A stretch of DNA of 64,000 bases from JAFMPW01 sp041743085. GTDB lineage: Bacteria; Bacteroidota; Bacteroidia; Flavobacteriales; Flavobacteriaceae. How positions within the stretch are numbered: position 1 is the first letter of the stretch; each line of letters starts with the position of its first letter. The stretch lies in contig JBGTNL010000010.1 of the NCBI GenBank assembly GCA_041743085.1, positions 1 to 64,000 on the forward strand, read 5' to 3'. Below the pieces are notes generated by a model. That model worked only from the letters and a program-made list of their open reading frames with translations. It did not search any database and was not told the DNA's origin. Positions 25,809 to 35,370 of the stretch are shown here, piece by piece. Both the position numbers and the translations under genes were made by a program.

Positions 25809-27185
25809 ATGGAAGGCAAGAACTTTAATATTAACCGAAGAAATTTTCTAAGAGGCGCAACCGCGGCAGCAGTACTTTCCTCCTTTGGAATGTACGGTTT
25901 TGAGATCATGAACAGGGACAAACCGTGGCGCGTTGGCCTTATCGGTACCGGATGGTACGGCACCAGCGATTTATTTAAGCTCATTCAGGTAGCCAATGTA
26001 GAGGTTATCTCACTTTGTGATGTCGACAGTCGTTTTCTAGATGAAGCCGCCACATTGGTGTCCCAAAGACAGAAATCAGGGAAAAAGCCCAGGCTGTATT
26101 CAGATTATCGTAAAATGTTAGCCGAAGGGGACCTTGAAATTGTGCTCATTGGCACTCCGGATCATTGGCATGCCCTACAGACCATAGCGGCCCTGAAAGC
26201 AGGAGCGCATGTATACGTACAAAAACCGATCAGCAAGGATGTCATGGAAGGAGAAGCTATGGTAGCCGCAGCCCGGAAGTATGACCGAACGGTACAGGTA
26301 GGTACGCAGCGGAAGAGCACACCTCATCTTATCCATGCCAAAAAGAATATTGTGGATGCCGGCTTGTTAGGAAAGGTTTCCCATGTGGAAATGTGCTGTT
26401 ATTTTCACATGAGAGCCATTGATAACCCGCCCTTGCAGGAAGTACCCGAGTTCCTGGACTACGAGATGTGGACAGGGCCCGCTCCGCTCAGGCCTTATGA
26501 CGGACTTCCGCACCGCAGATGGTGGCGTACATTTATGGAGTACGGCAATGGGATCATGGGCGACATGTGTGTCCATATGTTCGATACCGTTCGTTGGATG
26601 CTTAAACTGGGTTGGCCAAAGCGCATTAGTTCTCAAGGCGGAATTTATGTGCAAAAAGACGGAAAGTCTAATATATCGGATACGCAAAGCGCTGTTTTTG
26701 AATTTGATGAGCTTAATTGTGTATGGCAACACCGTACATGGGGTACCCCTGCCGATCCTGGGTACCCATGGTCCTTCAAACTATATGGGGAAAAAGGAAC
26801 ACTGTCTGGAAGTACCATGAAATACGATTTTGTCCCCTACGGTGACGGGGAACCCATTCATATGGATGTAGTCTATGAAAAAGAAAAATATCCCGAAGAT
26901 CTTATTGAAAAGGACAATGAGTTAAATGCAGCCCCCGCAACCAGATTACACATGCTCGATTTTCTCGCCGCTATCGACAAAGGCACAAAACCTGTAGCGG
27001 ATATCCTTGAGGGTCATATTTCCTCGGCTAGCTGCATCCTGGCGAATTTATCTATGGAGGCGGAACGACCATTGATCTATAATCCTGAAAAGAGAATTGT
27101 TGTGGATGATCCGGAGATAACAGATCGATTGCAAAAAGCATACAGGGCTCCCTGGGAACATCCACACCCGGATCAATTTAAATGA
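25809..27185 (+). CDS. Tat-exported Gfo/Idh/MocA family oxidoreductase
   Basis: 458 aa from the ATG at 25809. The frame opens earlier at 25731, but the twin-arginine signal NINRRNFLRGATAAAV must be near the N-terminus. The Rossmann domain starts with WRVGLIGTGWYGTSDLFKL and has IGTPDHWHALQTIAALKAGA and VYVQKPIS, the family's E/QKP catalytic loop. The C-terminal domain has HRRWWRTFMEYGNGIMGDMC and HMFDTVRWML, typical of periplasmic sugar or polyol dehydrogenase-like members that keep a bound NAD(P). The substrate is unknown. It sits 59 bp after the methyltransferase gene and converges on an esterase-like gene. Confidence 0.92.
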   Translation: MEGKNFNINRRNFLRGATAAAVLSSFGMYGFEIMNRDKPWRVGLIGTGWYGTSDLFKLIQVANVEVISLCDVDSRFLDEAATLVSQRQKSGKKPRLYSDYRKMLAEGDLEIVLIGTPDHWHALQTIAALKAGAHVYVQKPISKDVMEGEAMVAAARKYDRTVQVGTQRKSTPHLIHAKKNIVDAGLLGKVSHVEMCCYFHMRAIDNPPLQEVPEFLDYEMWTGPAPLRPYDGLPHRRWWRTFMEYGNGIMGDMCVHMFDTVRWMLKLGWPKRISSQGGIYVQKDGKSNISDTQSAVFEFDELNCVWQHRTWGTPADPGYPWSFKLYGEKGTLSGSTMKYDFVPYGDGEPIHMDVVYEKEKYPEDLIEKDNELNAAPATRLHMLDFLAAIDKGTKPVADILEGHISSASCILANLSMEAERPLIYNPEKRIVVDDPEITDRLQKAYRAPWEHPHPDQFK

Positions 27186-27311
27186 TGCTATAAGCAGATG
27201 TACGTCTTGAATACTACCTTCCAGATGGGCACAACTTGTGGTCAAAAGTTCTTGTAGGGCCGTCAGATGATTTAAAATAATCTCAAACCTCCTTAGCCGG
27301 GAGCTTTTAAT

Positions 27312-28226
27312 TTATTCCAATTGTTCAACCCATTCTATAAGTCGATCTGTCCAACCCCTGAGATAAGGGTCGCCGGTCGCCAGTGAGAAGCCGTGCCCGC
27401 CCTTTGGATAGATATGAAGGGCGGCAGGGATATTATGGTTTCTTAAAGCCTGGAAGAACAATAAACTATTATCCGGAAGTACCCCGGCGTCATCTGCTGC
27501 ATGGAATAAAATAGTGGGTGGTGTATCATCGGTGACCTGCAGTTCATTAGAATAATGCTTCACCATTTCCGGGCCGGGATCCTCCCCCAACAGTGCTTTT
27601 TTGGAACCCGAGTGCATAACCGTTTCGGAAAAGGATATAACAGGGTATACCAGGGCCATGAAATCCGGGCGGGCGCTAACAGTATCTATACTATCCTGCT
27701 TTTCATATACCTTCTCGTTAAAATGGGTTCCCAGGGTTGAAGCCAAATGGCCGCCTGCCGAAAATCCCATTATGCCGATTTTATTTGGGTCAATATGCCA
27801 CTCATGAGCTTTATTTCTAACCATTCGTATGGCCCGTTGGGCGTCGATCAGGGGAACTTTATCTTTTTCAACTAATGACTCCGAAGCAGGAAGGCGGTAC
27901 TTTACCACAATTCCGGCTATCCCTTTAGAATTCAATAGCTTAGCAATATCTGTCCCTTCCCAATCATAGGCCAGGATGCGATAACCGCCACCCGGAAAGA
28001 TAAGCATGGCTTTCCCCGTAGCATTGGCTTTGGCAGGAAGGTATACTTCAATCGTCGGTTCCTGCACCTTACTTATCCTCAGGATATCATTATACTCCCG
28101 GACTTCCTTTTCATCCGATGCTATGCGGTTGGGGATATCTCCCGGCCATAAAGGAAGAATAGTATCCTGTGCTAAAAGGATTTTCCCGAATAGCAGTATC
28201 CCTACAAATAAATTTTTTCTGGTCAT
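27312..28226 (-). CDS. Secreted alpha/beta hydrolase, acetyl-xylan-esterase-like
   Basis: 304 aa with an N-terminal signal (MTRKNLFVGILLFGKILLAQ). The oxyanion motif is FPGGGYRILAYDWEG, the nucleophile elbow is GFSAGG within NKIGIMGFSAGGHLAS, and the acid and His are in FHAADDAGVLPDN and YPKGGHGFSL. DTILPLWPGDIPN at the mature N-terminus is typical of the BD-FAE/xylanase-associated esterase group that deacetylates plant or algal polysaccharides. Substrate inferred only. It belongs to a minus-strand group with a dipeptidase and a DUF5060 glycosidase-like gene. Confidence 0.9.
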   Translation of the reverse strand: MTRKNLFVGILLFGKILLAQDTILPLWPGDIPNRIASDEKEVREYNDILRISKVQEPTIEVYLPAKANATGKAMLIFPGGGYRILAYDWEGTDIAKLLNSKGIAGIVVKYRLPASESLVEKDKVPLIDAQRAIRMVRNKAHEWHIDPNKIGIMGFSAGGHLASTLGTHFNEKVYEKQDSIDTVSARPDFMALVYPVISFSETVMHSGSKKALLGEDPGPEMVKHYSNELQVTDDTPPTILFHAADDAGVLPDNSLLFFQALRNHNIPAALHIYPKGGHGFSLATGDPYLRGWTDRLIEWVEQLE

Positions 28227-28336
28227 TAGTAACGATTCTCTCTAAAAAAACGTGTGGCATTGATACCAAAGCCTAAGCAAATATGTCAAAAATACCTCTG
28301 AATGTAGGCATTTTCAGATTAATAAATTTGGTCCGC

Positions 28337-29053
28337 TTATTTGCAGTCCCATTGAAAGTCGGCTATTTTGTCATTAGAGGCGGAAGAGAGGTTATAATGC
28401 CACCATTCCGTTCTTATGGACCAAAATTTATGCTTTTCCATAGTTTCTTTTAAAATCCTGCGATTTTTTAATACTTCTGCCGGTAGATCCAGATTATCAC
28501 GATACGCCCTTTTTCCGAAAAAATCAAAATCGGTTCCCATATCCAGTTCTTCTCCCTTGAGGGTAACAAGTGTAATGTCCACGGCACCTCCCTTGTTATG
28601 GATAGAGCCCTTTACTGGGTTTGCAACATATTGGGGATTAGGTACAATTTTCCACATTTTGTACTGTACCGAATTAGGACGATAACAATCAAAAAATTTA
28701 ATTCTGTAGCCTTTATTTATCAAATCCTTATTAGCGGCGATAAGCGCTCTGGCAGTTTTAACCCGTGTATAACATTCGGGACATTCATAGACCTTGGCTT
28801 TAAGGAAGTTATCCGTGGTGGCATATCGCAAGTCGTACACAAAATCGTCGCTATAATCGGCAAGGCGGACAAAAGTTGTATCCGCCAGGTTGTCCAAAGT
28901 TTTTAATTCATGGCCGGAACCCGCCGGGGGCCCGGGAGTAACTTCCTCAGTTATATTAGTGTCCTTTGCCGGTGATGTTGCATTTGTCCCGGATTGATAC
29001 CGCTTACACCCTGCAGCCAGAAAGACCGCTATGATAACTATTTTGTATTTCAT
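28337..29053 (-). CDS. M15D (VanX/DdpX-type) D-alanyl-D-alanine dipeptidase
   Basis: 238 aa, with a lipoprotein signal ending in AAGC (Cys16). The catalytic domain starts FVRLADYSDDFVYDLRYATT. The zinc and active-site motifs are visible: FFDCYRPNSVQYKMW (Arg), GSIHNKGGAVDITLV (His and Asp ligands) and RTEWWHYNL (Glu base and His ligand). These enzymes cleave D-Ala-D-Ala dipeptides. In a susceptible Gram-negative bacterium the role is likely cell-wall recycling rather than glycopeptide resistance, because no vanHA-like genes are nearby. It lies 33 bp downstream of the DUF5060 gene. Confidence 0.92.
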   Translation of the reverse strand: MKYKIVIIAVFLAAGCKRYQSGTNATSPAKDTNITEEVTPGPPAGSGHELKTLDNLADTTFVRLADYSDDFVYDLRYATTDNFLKAKVYECPECYTRVKTARALIAANKDLINKGYRIKFFDCYRPNSVQYKMWKIVPNPQYVANPVKGSIHNKGGAVDITLVTLKGEELDMGTDFDFFGKRAYRDNLDLPAEVLKNRRILKETMEKHKFWSIRTEWWHYNLSSASNDKIADFQWDCK

Positions 29054-29086
29054 TCTAAATTAATAATGAATACATCAAAATTATGT

Positions 29087-30949
29087 TCATTCTTTTCTAA
29101 TTATAACTATGACCCAGTCCTTATTCTTTGCGCCGCCATAGGAAGAAAGTAAAACGCTGTTCGCCTTGGTAATTTTCCATCCCTGATTTGGGGTGTCCAG
29201 AAGCATTCCCCCTTCGAGCGGATCGTAAAAAGCGATGGCATAGTTGCCATCTCCGATCTCCAGTTCCGTGGTTTGATTTTTGGGCAGATAAACCGCGTAA
29301 ATCTCTCCTTTTTTTGCAAAACAATAGACCCTGGAGTTACTCAATAATTCATCGTGGTTCGTCATTTCGTCAAAGGGCAAATGGTTTATGAAAAACTGGC
29401 GTGCATTGCTGCTTATCTTCCACCAATTCTCCCTGGCCCTCAGATCTTCCGCTGCCAGATCATTGTTGGGCATGTCGTTCGCGCCAAAATACCAGGAGGT
29501 TCCTGCGGCACCGCCCATATAGGCTCCCCAAAGGCTTGTTCTCATAACCATGCCGTGATTATTATTTTCAGCCATATCCGCCGTTACCCCTATTTCCCAA
29601 TGACCAATTTCATCAACGTTAACAACCCAGGGCCTTTTGTTTTCCGTGGATAGCTTACGCCATTTCAACACCTCCCGATGTACTTCGGTAGTATCGAACA
29701 TTTGCAGGGAAGGAATTTCAAAATTTTTATACCCAAGCAAAGGTGTCAGCGTCTCCTTAATGGGATCCATGGGCCGGCCCTCCACACTTTTTCCGGTAAC
29801 CCGAATATGATTATGAACGGCAATGGGATGATCATACGGGTCTATACCTCGGATAAAAGAAGCATAACTTTTTAATTGTTCCGAAGTCCTGTTGGTCTCT
29901 TCTCCCAAATTCCAGACAATCCCGGGATGGTGCCCAAAACGGGCAATTAATTCCTTATAGTAGAGTTTGCGCTCCAATCCCAATACTCCCTGATTAAGGA
30001 GGGTATCATTTTCGGTTTCCTGGGTAAACACGTTCAAAGCAATTCCTTTCCCAGCCATGTGCCTGAATACAATTTCCCACTGCTCCAGTTTACTGATATC
30101 AAATCTCGTATACTCGTCGGGTCCGGTCCACGGCCATACATCATCCCCGTCGCCGTGGACGTTCATACTCATAAAATACAGACTGTTCATTCCCATGGAA
30201 GCCATGTAGTTAACGGCGCCGATAATGGCTTTTCCCTTTCCGTTCTGCCAGTTTGGGTCACCTTCGTTCCAGTCCTTAACATGGGCACTGTATTCATGCA
30301 ATCCATTATTCAGGGAAGGGGTTTGTGCGCCTCCGTTATCAAAGGTTCCATCGAATTCAAAATAACCCAGAAAGTTCTCAGGGCTGCCCACTCCGTTTTT
30401 TAGAAACGCTTTTCCCGTTTCGCTCTCATATAAATAGTGTTTGCCCATATATGCTAGTTTTCCCGTACCATAAAGTCCGCCAGCCGTAGAATCGACCGCT
30501 GCTACTTCAAAATTTCCGGTGACCTCCCACTGATCCCGGGATCTCGGGGGAATATCGAATTGGGTGACGGCAATGTTTTTGCCATTGAGCAAATAAGCAT
30601 CAAAATTCCAAATACCTGTTCTATTCGGCGAAAACCTGACCTGCCATTTATTTCCGGAGATGGCTCCTGTGTTGGCGGCATCCCCGTCAGCAGCAAAATA
30701 ACCGGGTACCTTATAATTTTCATCGCCATTATTGAAATTAACCAGCAGGCTATAGTCCAAAAAAGGATTTATGGAGTCGGTTTCGGAAGTTTCCGGACCC
30801 TCGAATGTCAGCGTAACAGGCTGCCATTTTTTTAGCGTGCCTTCAAGCAGGTACCCCTTTTCCTTAATGTCTTCCTTACATGCCACAAGAGTTGAAATGA
30901 GAAGAAGATAACACAGCAGGGAAAATGCCTTTTGCTGGTTTGGATGCAT
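29087..30949 (-). CDS. DUF5060 glycoside-hydrolase-like lipoprotein
   Basis: 620 aa with a lipoprotein signal (LLLISTLVAC, Cys24). The N-terminal DUF5060 beta domain is at about residues 38-150, with KWQPVTLTFEGPE and KWQVRFSPNRTGIWNFDAYL. A TIM-barrel-like middle domain (about 190-510) contains GIVWNLGEETNRTSEQL and PWVVNVDEIGHWEIG, with candidate acid residues in EE and DE. The C-terminal beta domain (about 530-620) resembles the putative collagen-binding domain. Proteins of this layout are often in polysaccharide-utilisation loci, and no activity can be assigned. It is divergent from the GH130-like gene. Confidence 0.88.
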   Translation of the reverse strand: MHPNQQKAFSLLCYLLLISTLVACKEDIKEKGYLLEGTLKKWQPVTLTFEGPETSETDSINPFLDYSLLVNFNNGDENYKVPGYFAADGDAANTGAISGNKWQVRFSPNRTGIWNFDAYLLNGKNIAVTQFDIPPRSRDQWEVTGNFEVAAVDSTAGGLYGTGKLAYMGKHYLYESETGKAFLKNGVGSPENFLGYFEFDGTFDNGGAQTPSLNNGLHEYSAHVKDWNEGDPNWQNGKGKAIIGAVNYMASMGMNSLYFMSMNVHGDGDDVWPWTGPDEYTRFDISKLEQWEIVFRHMAGKGIALNVFTQETENDTLLNQGVLGLERKLYYKELIARFGHHPGIVWNLGEETNRTSEQLKSYASFIRGIDPYDHPIAVHNHIRVTGKSVEGRPMDPIKETLTPLLGYKNFEIPSLQMFDTTEVHREVLKWRKLSTENKRPWVVNVDEIGHWEIGVTADMAENNNHGMVMRTSLWGAYMGGAAGTSWYFGANDMPNNDLAAEDLRARENWWKISSNARQFFINHLPFDEMTNHDELLSNSRVYCFAKKGEIYAVYLPKNQTTELEIGDGNYAIAFYDPLEGGMLLDTPNQGWKITKANSVLLSSYGGAKNKDWVIVIIRKE

Positions 30950-31130
30950 TTTCGATAGTTGATTTGTCAGCCCTTAAGATACTCATATTTTTTTTCCGGA
31001 AATCGGTGCTTTTCGTTTTCTTTTTTAAAATTGTCCTCACTTTAATAGCATTATTCCCAACTTTTAAAGACTTTTATAAGCGGATTATTTGGTGCAGAAG
31101 CATCCGCTGCGCCGTTTAAAAAAAACCGAG

Positions 31131-32255
31131 ATGAGTTATAAAATTCTTTTGCTTTTAGGGATACTATTGAGCTGCTTTTCCTGCAAAGTGCAAAAAGTAG
31201 CAGGACTGGAAAAGCCCGAAAGTATTTCGGAAAAATGGATGCTTGGGTTCGAAAAAACAGCAAAGAACCCTATAATGATGTCAGATTCCAGTTATATTTT
31301 TGACGATCCCTTAACGAAAGAATCGGTACGATGGCAGAAGGCGGACGTCTTCAATCCCGGTGCGATAGTAAAAAATGATACCGTTTTTATGTTATTCCGG
31401 GCCGAGGATAACCCGGATGCAATCCTTGGTGGAAGAACTTCGCGCATAGGTCTGGCCTTCAGTACGGACGGTATCAATTTCACCAAATATGAGGATCCCG
31501 TGCTATATCCGGACAACGATGAATTTCAGAAGTGGGATTATCCCGGGGGAATTGAGGATCCAAGGGTTATTGAGACCCCGGAAGGCACCTATATTATGCT
31601 CTACACCAGTTGGAACAAAGATGTGGCCCGCTTATCGGCGGCTACTTCGCCCGATCTGAAAAACTGGACAAAGCAAGGGCCTGTTTTTGAAGATGCGGAA
31701 CAGGGAAAGTTTTTGAATATCTGGAGTAAATCCGGGGCCATAGTAACGGAATTAACACGTGGCAGGTTGATCGCAAAAAAAATCGATGGAAAATACCTGA
31801 TGTATTGGGGGGAATTGTTTGTCAATTTAGCACACTCCGAAAATGGTATTGACTGGGAGCCGTTATTAGCGGATGACGGGGAACTACTTCATGTTTTTGA
31901 GCCCACATTAAACGATTTCGACAGCCACCTTGTTGAGCCGGGACCCCCGGCCCTTTATACGCAGCAAGGGATTCTCCTTTTTTACAATGGAAAAAATCTG
32001 AATGGGGAGGGTGCCAGTCCCAAATATCCGGAAGGAACCTATTGCGGCGGGCAGGCCTTGTTTCATAAAAACAAACCATCAAAACTCCTTGCCCGCCTGG
32101 AAACGCCTTTTATATGTCCTAGCCTTCCTCATGAAATTAGCGGACAGTACAAAGCAGGTACCACATTTATTGAGGGGTTGGTCTATTTTAAGGAAAAGTG
32201 GTTTCTATATTACGGCACAGCCGATTCTATGGTCGGGCTGGCGGTGAAGGAATAA
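31131..32255 (+). CDS. GH130-like glycosidase/phosphorylase lipoprotein
   Basis: 374 aa from the ATG at 31131. The frame opens with TTG at 31089, but the signal peptide begins MSYKILLLLGILLSCFSC. The mature part is a five-bladed propeller: WQKADVFNPGAIVKNDTVFM, ARIG-like SRIGLAFSTDGINF, GGIEDPRVIETPEGTYIM, and FEPTLNDFDSHLVEPGPPA. This pattern belongs to the GH130 group, which phosphorolyses or hydrolyses beta-mannosides. The lipoprotein anchor favours hydrolysis of an external substrate, because phosphorylases are usually cytoplasmic. Activity is inferred. Confidence 0.87.
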   Translation: MSYKILLLLGILLSCFSCKVQKVAGLEKPESISEKWMLGFEKTAKNPIMMSDSSYIFDDPLTKESVRWQKADVFNPGAIVKNDTVFMLFRAEDNPDAILGGRTSRIGLAFSTDGINFTKYEDPVLYPDNDEFQKWDYPGGIEDPRVIETPEGTYIMLYTSWNKDVARLSAATSPDLKNWTKQGPVFEDAEQGKFLNIWSKSGAIVTELTRGRLIAKKIDGKYLMYWGELFVNLAHSENGIDWEPLLADDGELLHVFEPTLNDFDSHLVEPGPPALYTQQGILLFYNGKNLNGEGASPKYPEGTYCGGQALFHKNKPSKLLARLETPFICPSLPHEISGQYKAGTTFIEGLVYFKEKWFLYYGTADSMVGLAVKE

Positions 32256-32372
32256 AATTAGTCCGCAGGTAATGCCAATATTCCTGTTTCAAATAAATTA
32301 ATTCACTGATAAATTGATTCATTAATACATTGCTACATTGTTATTTCGATCCCTTAAACAATTGGTCCCTTA

Positions 32373-33002
32373 ATGATACTACTCCACCCCGCCTACTTCC
32401 CAAATATTGCTACTTTCTCGGCGATGATGCAGCACCGGGTCATTTGGGAGATTTCGGATAACTACCAAAAGCAGACCTACAGGAACCGGTGTTATATCTG
32501 TACCGACCAGGGAAAACACAAACTAACCATTCCGATAAAGCACGTTGGGGGGGACCAGGGCAAGCAGAAATATAAAGATGTTCGTCTGGACAATGACTAC
32601 CAATGGCAGCGACAGCATTGGCGGACGCTTCAGACGGCATACAGAACTTCGCCTTTCTTTGAATTTTACGAAGAAGATCTGGCACCGCTTTTTAAACATC
32701 GATTTGATTTTTTGCTCGACTTTAATTTTAACGCTATAGCGCATATCTGCAAGTGCCTGGAAGTTGAAATGCCCACCGACAAAAAAAACAAGTATGAAAA
32801 ATCATTCCCGGAAGGCAGAGATGCACGATTTCTGGTCAATGCGAAAAAGGAAATAGTATTTACTCCAAAGAAATACATGCAGGTATTTGGAGACAGGCAT
32901 GGTTTCATAAAAAACGTGAGTGTCCTTGACCTGCTTTTTAACGAAGGGACTTCGGCATTATCCTATCTGCAGAACCAAAAACCGATCTTTTTTAATGGCT
33001 AG
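32373..33002 (+). CDS. WbqC family protein
   Basis: 209 aa, soluble. MILLHPAYFPNIATFSAMMQ at the start, YQKQTYRNRCYICTDQGKHK, LTIPIKHV and RTLQTAYRTSPFFEFYEEDL are the hallmarks of the WbqC-like family (PF08889), found with surface-polysaccharide and lipoprotein-export genes and of unknown activity. In Bacteroidota it usually stands near lepB or, as here, a DUF6122 gene. The last 8 bases overlap that gene. Confidence 0.92.
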   Translation: MILLHPAYFPNIATFSAMMQHRVIWEISDNYQKQTYRNRCYICTDQGKHKLTIPIKHVGGDQGKQKYKDVRLDNDYQWQRQHWRTLQTAYRTSPFFEFYEEDLAPLFKHRFDFLLDFNFNAIAHICKCLEVEMPTDKKNKYEKSFPEGRDARFLVNAKKEIVFTPKKYMQVFGDRHGFIKNVSVLDLLFNEGTSALSYLQNQKPIFFNG

Positions 33003-33315
33003 ATTCCTCATCCATTACGGCATCCACTTTCTCATACCTATTGCAGTAGGATTTCTTATTTTTAAGGAGAACAGGGGTCGCGCAATCCTGATATTATTAG
33101 CGGGAATTCTAATAGATGCGGACCATCTTTTTACCAACCCCATTTTTGATCCTGAGAGATGCAGTATAAATTTTCACCTGCTCCATACCTACGGAGCGAT
33201 CGCTCTGTATGTCTGCCTGTTATTTTTTAAAAAGAGTCGAATTTTTGGCCTGGCCTTATTAATTCACATCATTGCAGATGCCATGGATTGCTGGCTACTT
33301 TCTCCGGAAGCATAA
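32995..33315 (+). CDS. DUF6122 family membrane protein
   Basis: 106 aa from the ATG at 32995, which overlaps the end of the WbqC gene. The frame extends back to 32920 but that part is the other gene in a shifted frame. Three hydrophobic segments are visible, with HYGIHFLIPIAVGFLIFKEN, ILLAGILIDADHLFTNPIFD and SINFHLLHTYGAI, and conserved His and Asp residues as in DUF6122 and related YdjM-type membrane metal-hydrolase-like proteins. It ends at a convergent rhomboid gene 22 bp away. Confidence 0.9.
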   Translation: MARFLIHYGIHFLIPIAVGFLIFKENRGRAILILLAGILIDADHLFTNPIFDPERCSINFHLLHTYGAIALYVCLLFFKKSRIFGLALLIHIIADAMDCWLLSPEA

Positions 33316-33337
33316 CAATGCTTGTTCCAGGGTATGC

Positions 33338-34213
33338 CTAATCTTCCTTTCCAGCTTTAAACAGGAAATCCTTCTCTGCCTTGGAGAGACTTTCATAACC
33401 CGATTTACTGATCTTATCGAGAATGGAGTCAATTTTTCGCTGCCGGGTGGCCTTATCGTAATTTTCCTTAGAGACCGTGGTTTTTTGCTTTTTGCGATAA
33501 ACGGTTTTAAGAGGGGCTTTTTTCTCCTTCTTTTTAAAGAGGTTACCAATGCCTTCCAGAAATCTGGTAAAGCCAGCACCTATATCTTTCCCGTTGAGCA
33601 ATTGGCGGGCATAAACATATCCCAGAACGGCTCCTCCCAAATGTGATAGATGGCCGCCTGCATTGCCACTACTGGGTATTTGAATTAGATCTACCAAAAC
33701 AAAAAAGGCACCTATATACCACAGTTTTACATTAAAGAAAAATATGCGTACCTCCTGATTGGGTATGTAGGCGCAGATAAATATAAGCACGGCTGTAACC
33801 CCGGCGGAGGCTCCTATTAATGCGGTTTTAACGCCCAAAAAAGCCGGAAAAACATTGTAGCTCAGAAGAAACAATAGTCCCCCTAACATTACGCCCAGGA
33901 AATACACATTTAAGAACCTTGCGGGGCCGAATAGATTCAGAAAAATTCTGCCCGAAAAGTAGAGCATGACCATATTCCAGAACAAATGCCATAGGCCGCC
34001 ATGAAAAAAAGAATAGGTCACGAGGGACCATGGTTGCGCTATAAAATCAAAAAAGTCCTTAGGGAGTTCAAACCATTGAACAATGCTATCCGTGCCCAGG
34101 CCAAACAAAAAGGGGATGAGGCCATTAACAATAAACACGAGCACATTGATGGCAATAAGCTTTTCCGCTATTCCCAATCTCGCAAATTGATATTTCAGGT
34201 TCCCGCTATTCAT
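33338..34213 (-). CDS. Rhomboid family intramembrane serine protease (with C-terminal DUF6576)
   Basis: 291 aa with six predicted membrane helices. The conserved L1-loop motif is TYSFFHGGLWHLFWNMVMLY. The nucleophile Ser lies in GASAG and the catalytic His in LSHLGGAVLGYVYA. The C-terminal 90 residues form a basic linker followed by RQRKIDSILDKISKSGYESL, the DUF6576 tail found on many flavobacterial rhomboids. It cleaves substrates within the inner membrane. Substrates are unknown. A second rhomboid gene lies 422 bp upstream on the same strand. Confidence 0.93.
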   Translation of the reverse strand: MNSGNLKYQFARLGIAEKLIAINVLVFIVNGLIPFLFGLGTDSIVQWFELPKDFFDFIAQPWSLVTYSFFHGGLWHLFWNMVMLYFSGRIFLNLFGPARFLNVYFLGVMLGGLLFLLSYNVFPAFLGVKTALIGASAGVTAVLIFICAYIPNQEVRIFFFNVKLWYIGAFFVLVDLIQIPSSGNAGGHLSHLGGAVLGYVYARQLLNGKDIGAGFTRFLEGIGNLFKKKEKKAPLKTVYRKKQKTTVSKENYDKATRQRKIDSILDKISKSGYESLSKAEKDFLFKAGKED

Positions 34214-34376
34214 AATCTATCGTATATCAATCAAAATATTCCTTGTTTTTTTAATTGGTCGTAATTTAAGGCATTTCTTAAGAACGAGATTTCTGATTAT
34301 TAATTATGGAACATACTTTCTGGTTACTGATCACTGCCAGGTTGGTTCCAGGTTTCAAGCTTTAATCTAAATAATT

Positions 34377-34398
34377 CCCCGATGGCTCTGCCTCGGGG
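34377..34398. repeat. CCCCGAGGCAGAGC-type palindrome
   Basis: CCCCGATGGCTCTGCCTCGGGG is an imperfect palindrome. Its reverse complement differs only slightly from the unit at 46787-46807 (CCCCGACGCAGAGCATCGGGG). Both lie in intergenic space after genes, so they look like one extragenic palindromic family. Confidence 0.6.
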
Positions 34399-34456
34399 TT
34401 TCCGATCTACTTCCCCTCTTGCATCCGACGAACGAAGAGAGAGGAATGCACAGGGT

Positions 34457-34480
34457 CGGAATTGCCTTTTCGCAATTCCG
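34457..34480. repeat. Perfect 9-bp stem hairpin between rhomboid genes
   Basis: CGGAATTGC, loop CTTTTC, GCAATTCCG. No T run follows. The gap 34214-34635 between the two rhomboid genes has this hairpin and the palindrome at 34377, and no gene that I can see. Confidence 0.5.
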
Positions 34481-34635
34481 GGCGGGGCAAAATATAAAAT
34501 TTCGGTTAAAGGCTTTATCGCATTGCGTTAAACCTGAAAATTTTTTAAACCGGAAACAAGAAACGCATTTTATTCCCTGTTTTTACCACCCATTGCTGTT
34601 TACTGCACATTTCTTACCCTGGCCTTAAACGGGTT

Positions 34636-35370
34636 TTAATTCCATCTGTTTTTGTCGAACTGGTTTTTTTTCCAGTACCACATCATTATAAAACCAACCA
34701 GTGCTCCGCCAATATGGGCAAAGTGGGCAATCCCGGTAGAATAATTGCTAAAGCCAAAAAATACGTCTCCTGCGATCAATAAAGGAACAAAATATTTAGC
34801 TTTTATGGGTATGGGTAAGAAAATAAGCATCAGTTCCGCCTCAGAATACATAAATGCAAATGCCACCAAAACACCGTAAATAGCCCCTGAAGCCCCTAAT
34901 GCCGGTGTACCGTAAGAATTGGTAAAGCTTTCCACCACCCCGGGTGACACAAGAGAACTCCAGCTTTTATCGTATTGGCCATTGAAAACAAGTTCCATTA
35001 TCTGACCCTCCGGGACACCGGCGTTCACAAGAGCTTCCATTCCCTGATTGAAAAAATAATAATTTACACCGGTATGTAAAAGTGCCGCACCTATTCCGGC
35101 CGAAAAGTAAAAGAAGAGAAATTTGTTCCTTCCCCACACGCGTTCCAAAGGGGTGCCAAATGCCCACAGGCCGTACATATTAAATAAAATGTGCATAAAG
35201 CCCCCGTGCATAAACATATGGGAAATAACCTGCCACCATTGAAAATTACCATTCGCAGGGAACCACAGGGCCAGCCATTCGATCATTTGTTCCTGATATA
35301 GCTGGGTAGCAACAAAGAATAAGACGTTGATGATCAGTAAATGCCTTACAGCATTGGTTAGTCTACCCAT
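34636..35370 (-). CDS. Rhomboid family intramembrane serine protease
   Basis: 244 aa, six membrane helices and no extra domain. The motifs are VISHMFMHGGFMHILFNMYG, GASGAIYGVLVAF with the catalytic Ser, and HFAHIGGALVGFIMMW with the catalytic His. The start codon directly abuts the mutL stop codon, so the two are co-transcribed. The mutL/rhomboid order is recurrent in Flavobacteriaceae, with no proven functional link. Confidence 0.94.
   Translation of the reverse strand: MGRLTNAVRHLLIINVLFFVATQLYQEQMIEWLALWFPANGNFQWWQVISHMFMHGGFMHILFNMYGLWAFGTPLERVWGRNKFLFFYFSAGIGAALLHTGVNYYFFNQGMEALVNAGVPEGQIMELVFNGQYDKSWSSLVSPGVVESFTNSYGTPALGASGAIYGVLVAFAFMYSEAELMLIFLPIPIKAKYFVPLLIAGDVFFGFSNYSTGIAHFAHIGGALVGFIMMWYWKKNQFDKNRWN

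Noticed and set aside
28337..29053. Glycopeptide-resistance gene (vanX)
   Set aside because: No ligase or dehydrogenase genes nearby, and the lipoprotein form is common in Bacteroidota. A cell-wall recycling dipeptidase is more likely.
25809..32255. Complete polysaccharide utilisation locus
   Set aside because: No SusC/SusD pair or PUL regulator is present; genes lie on both strands. Only loosely grouped carbohydrate genes.
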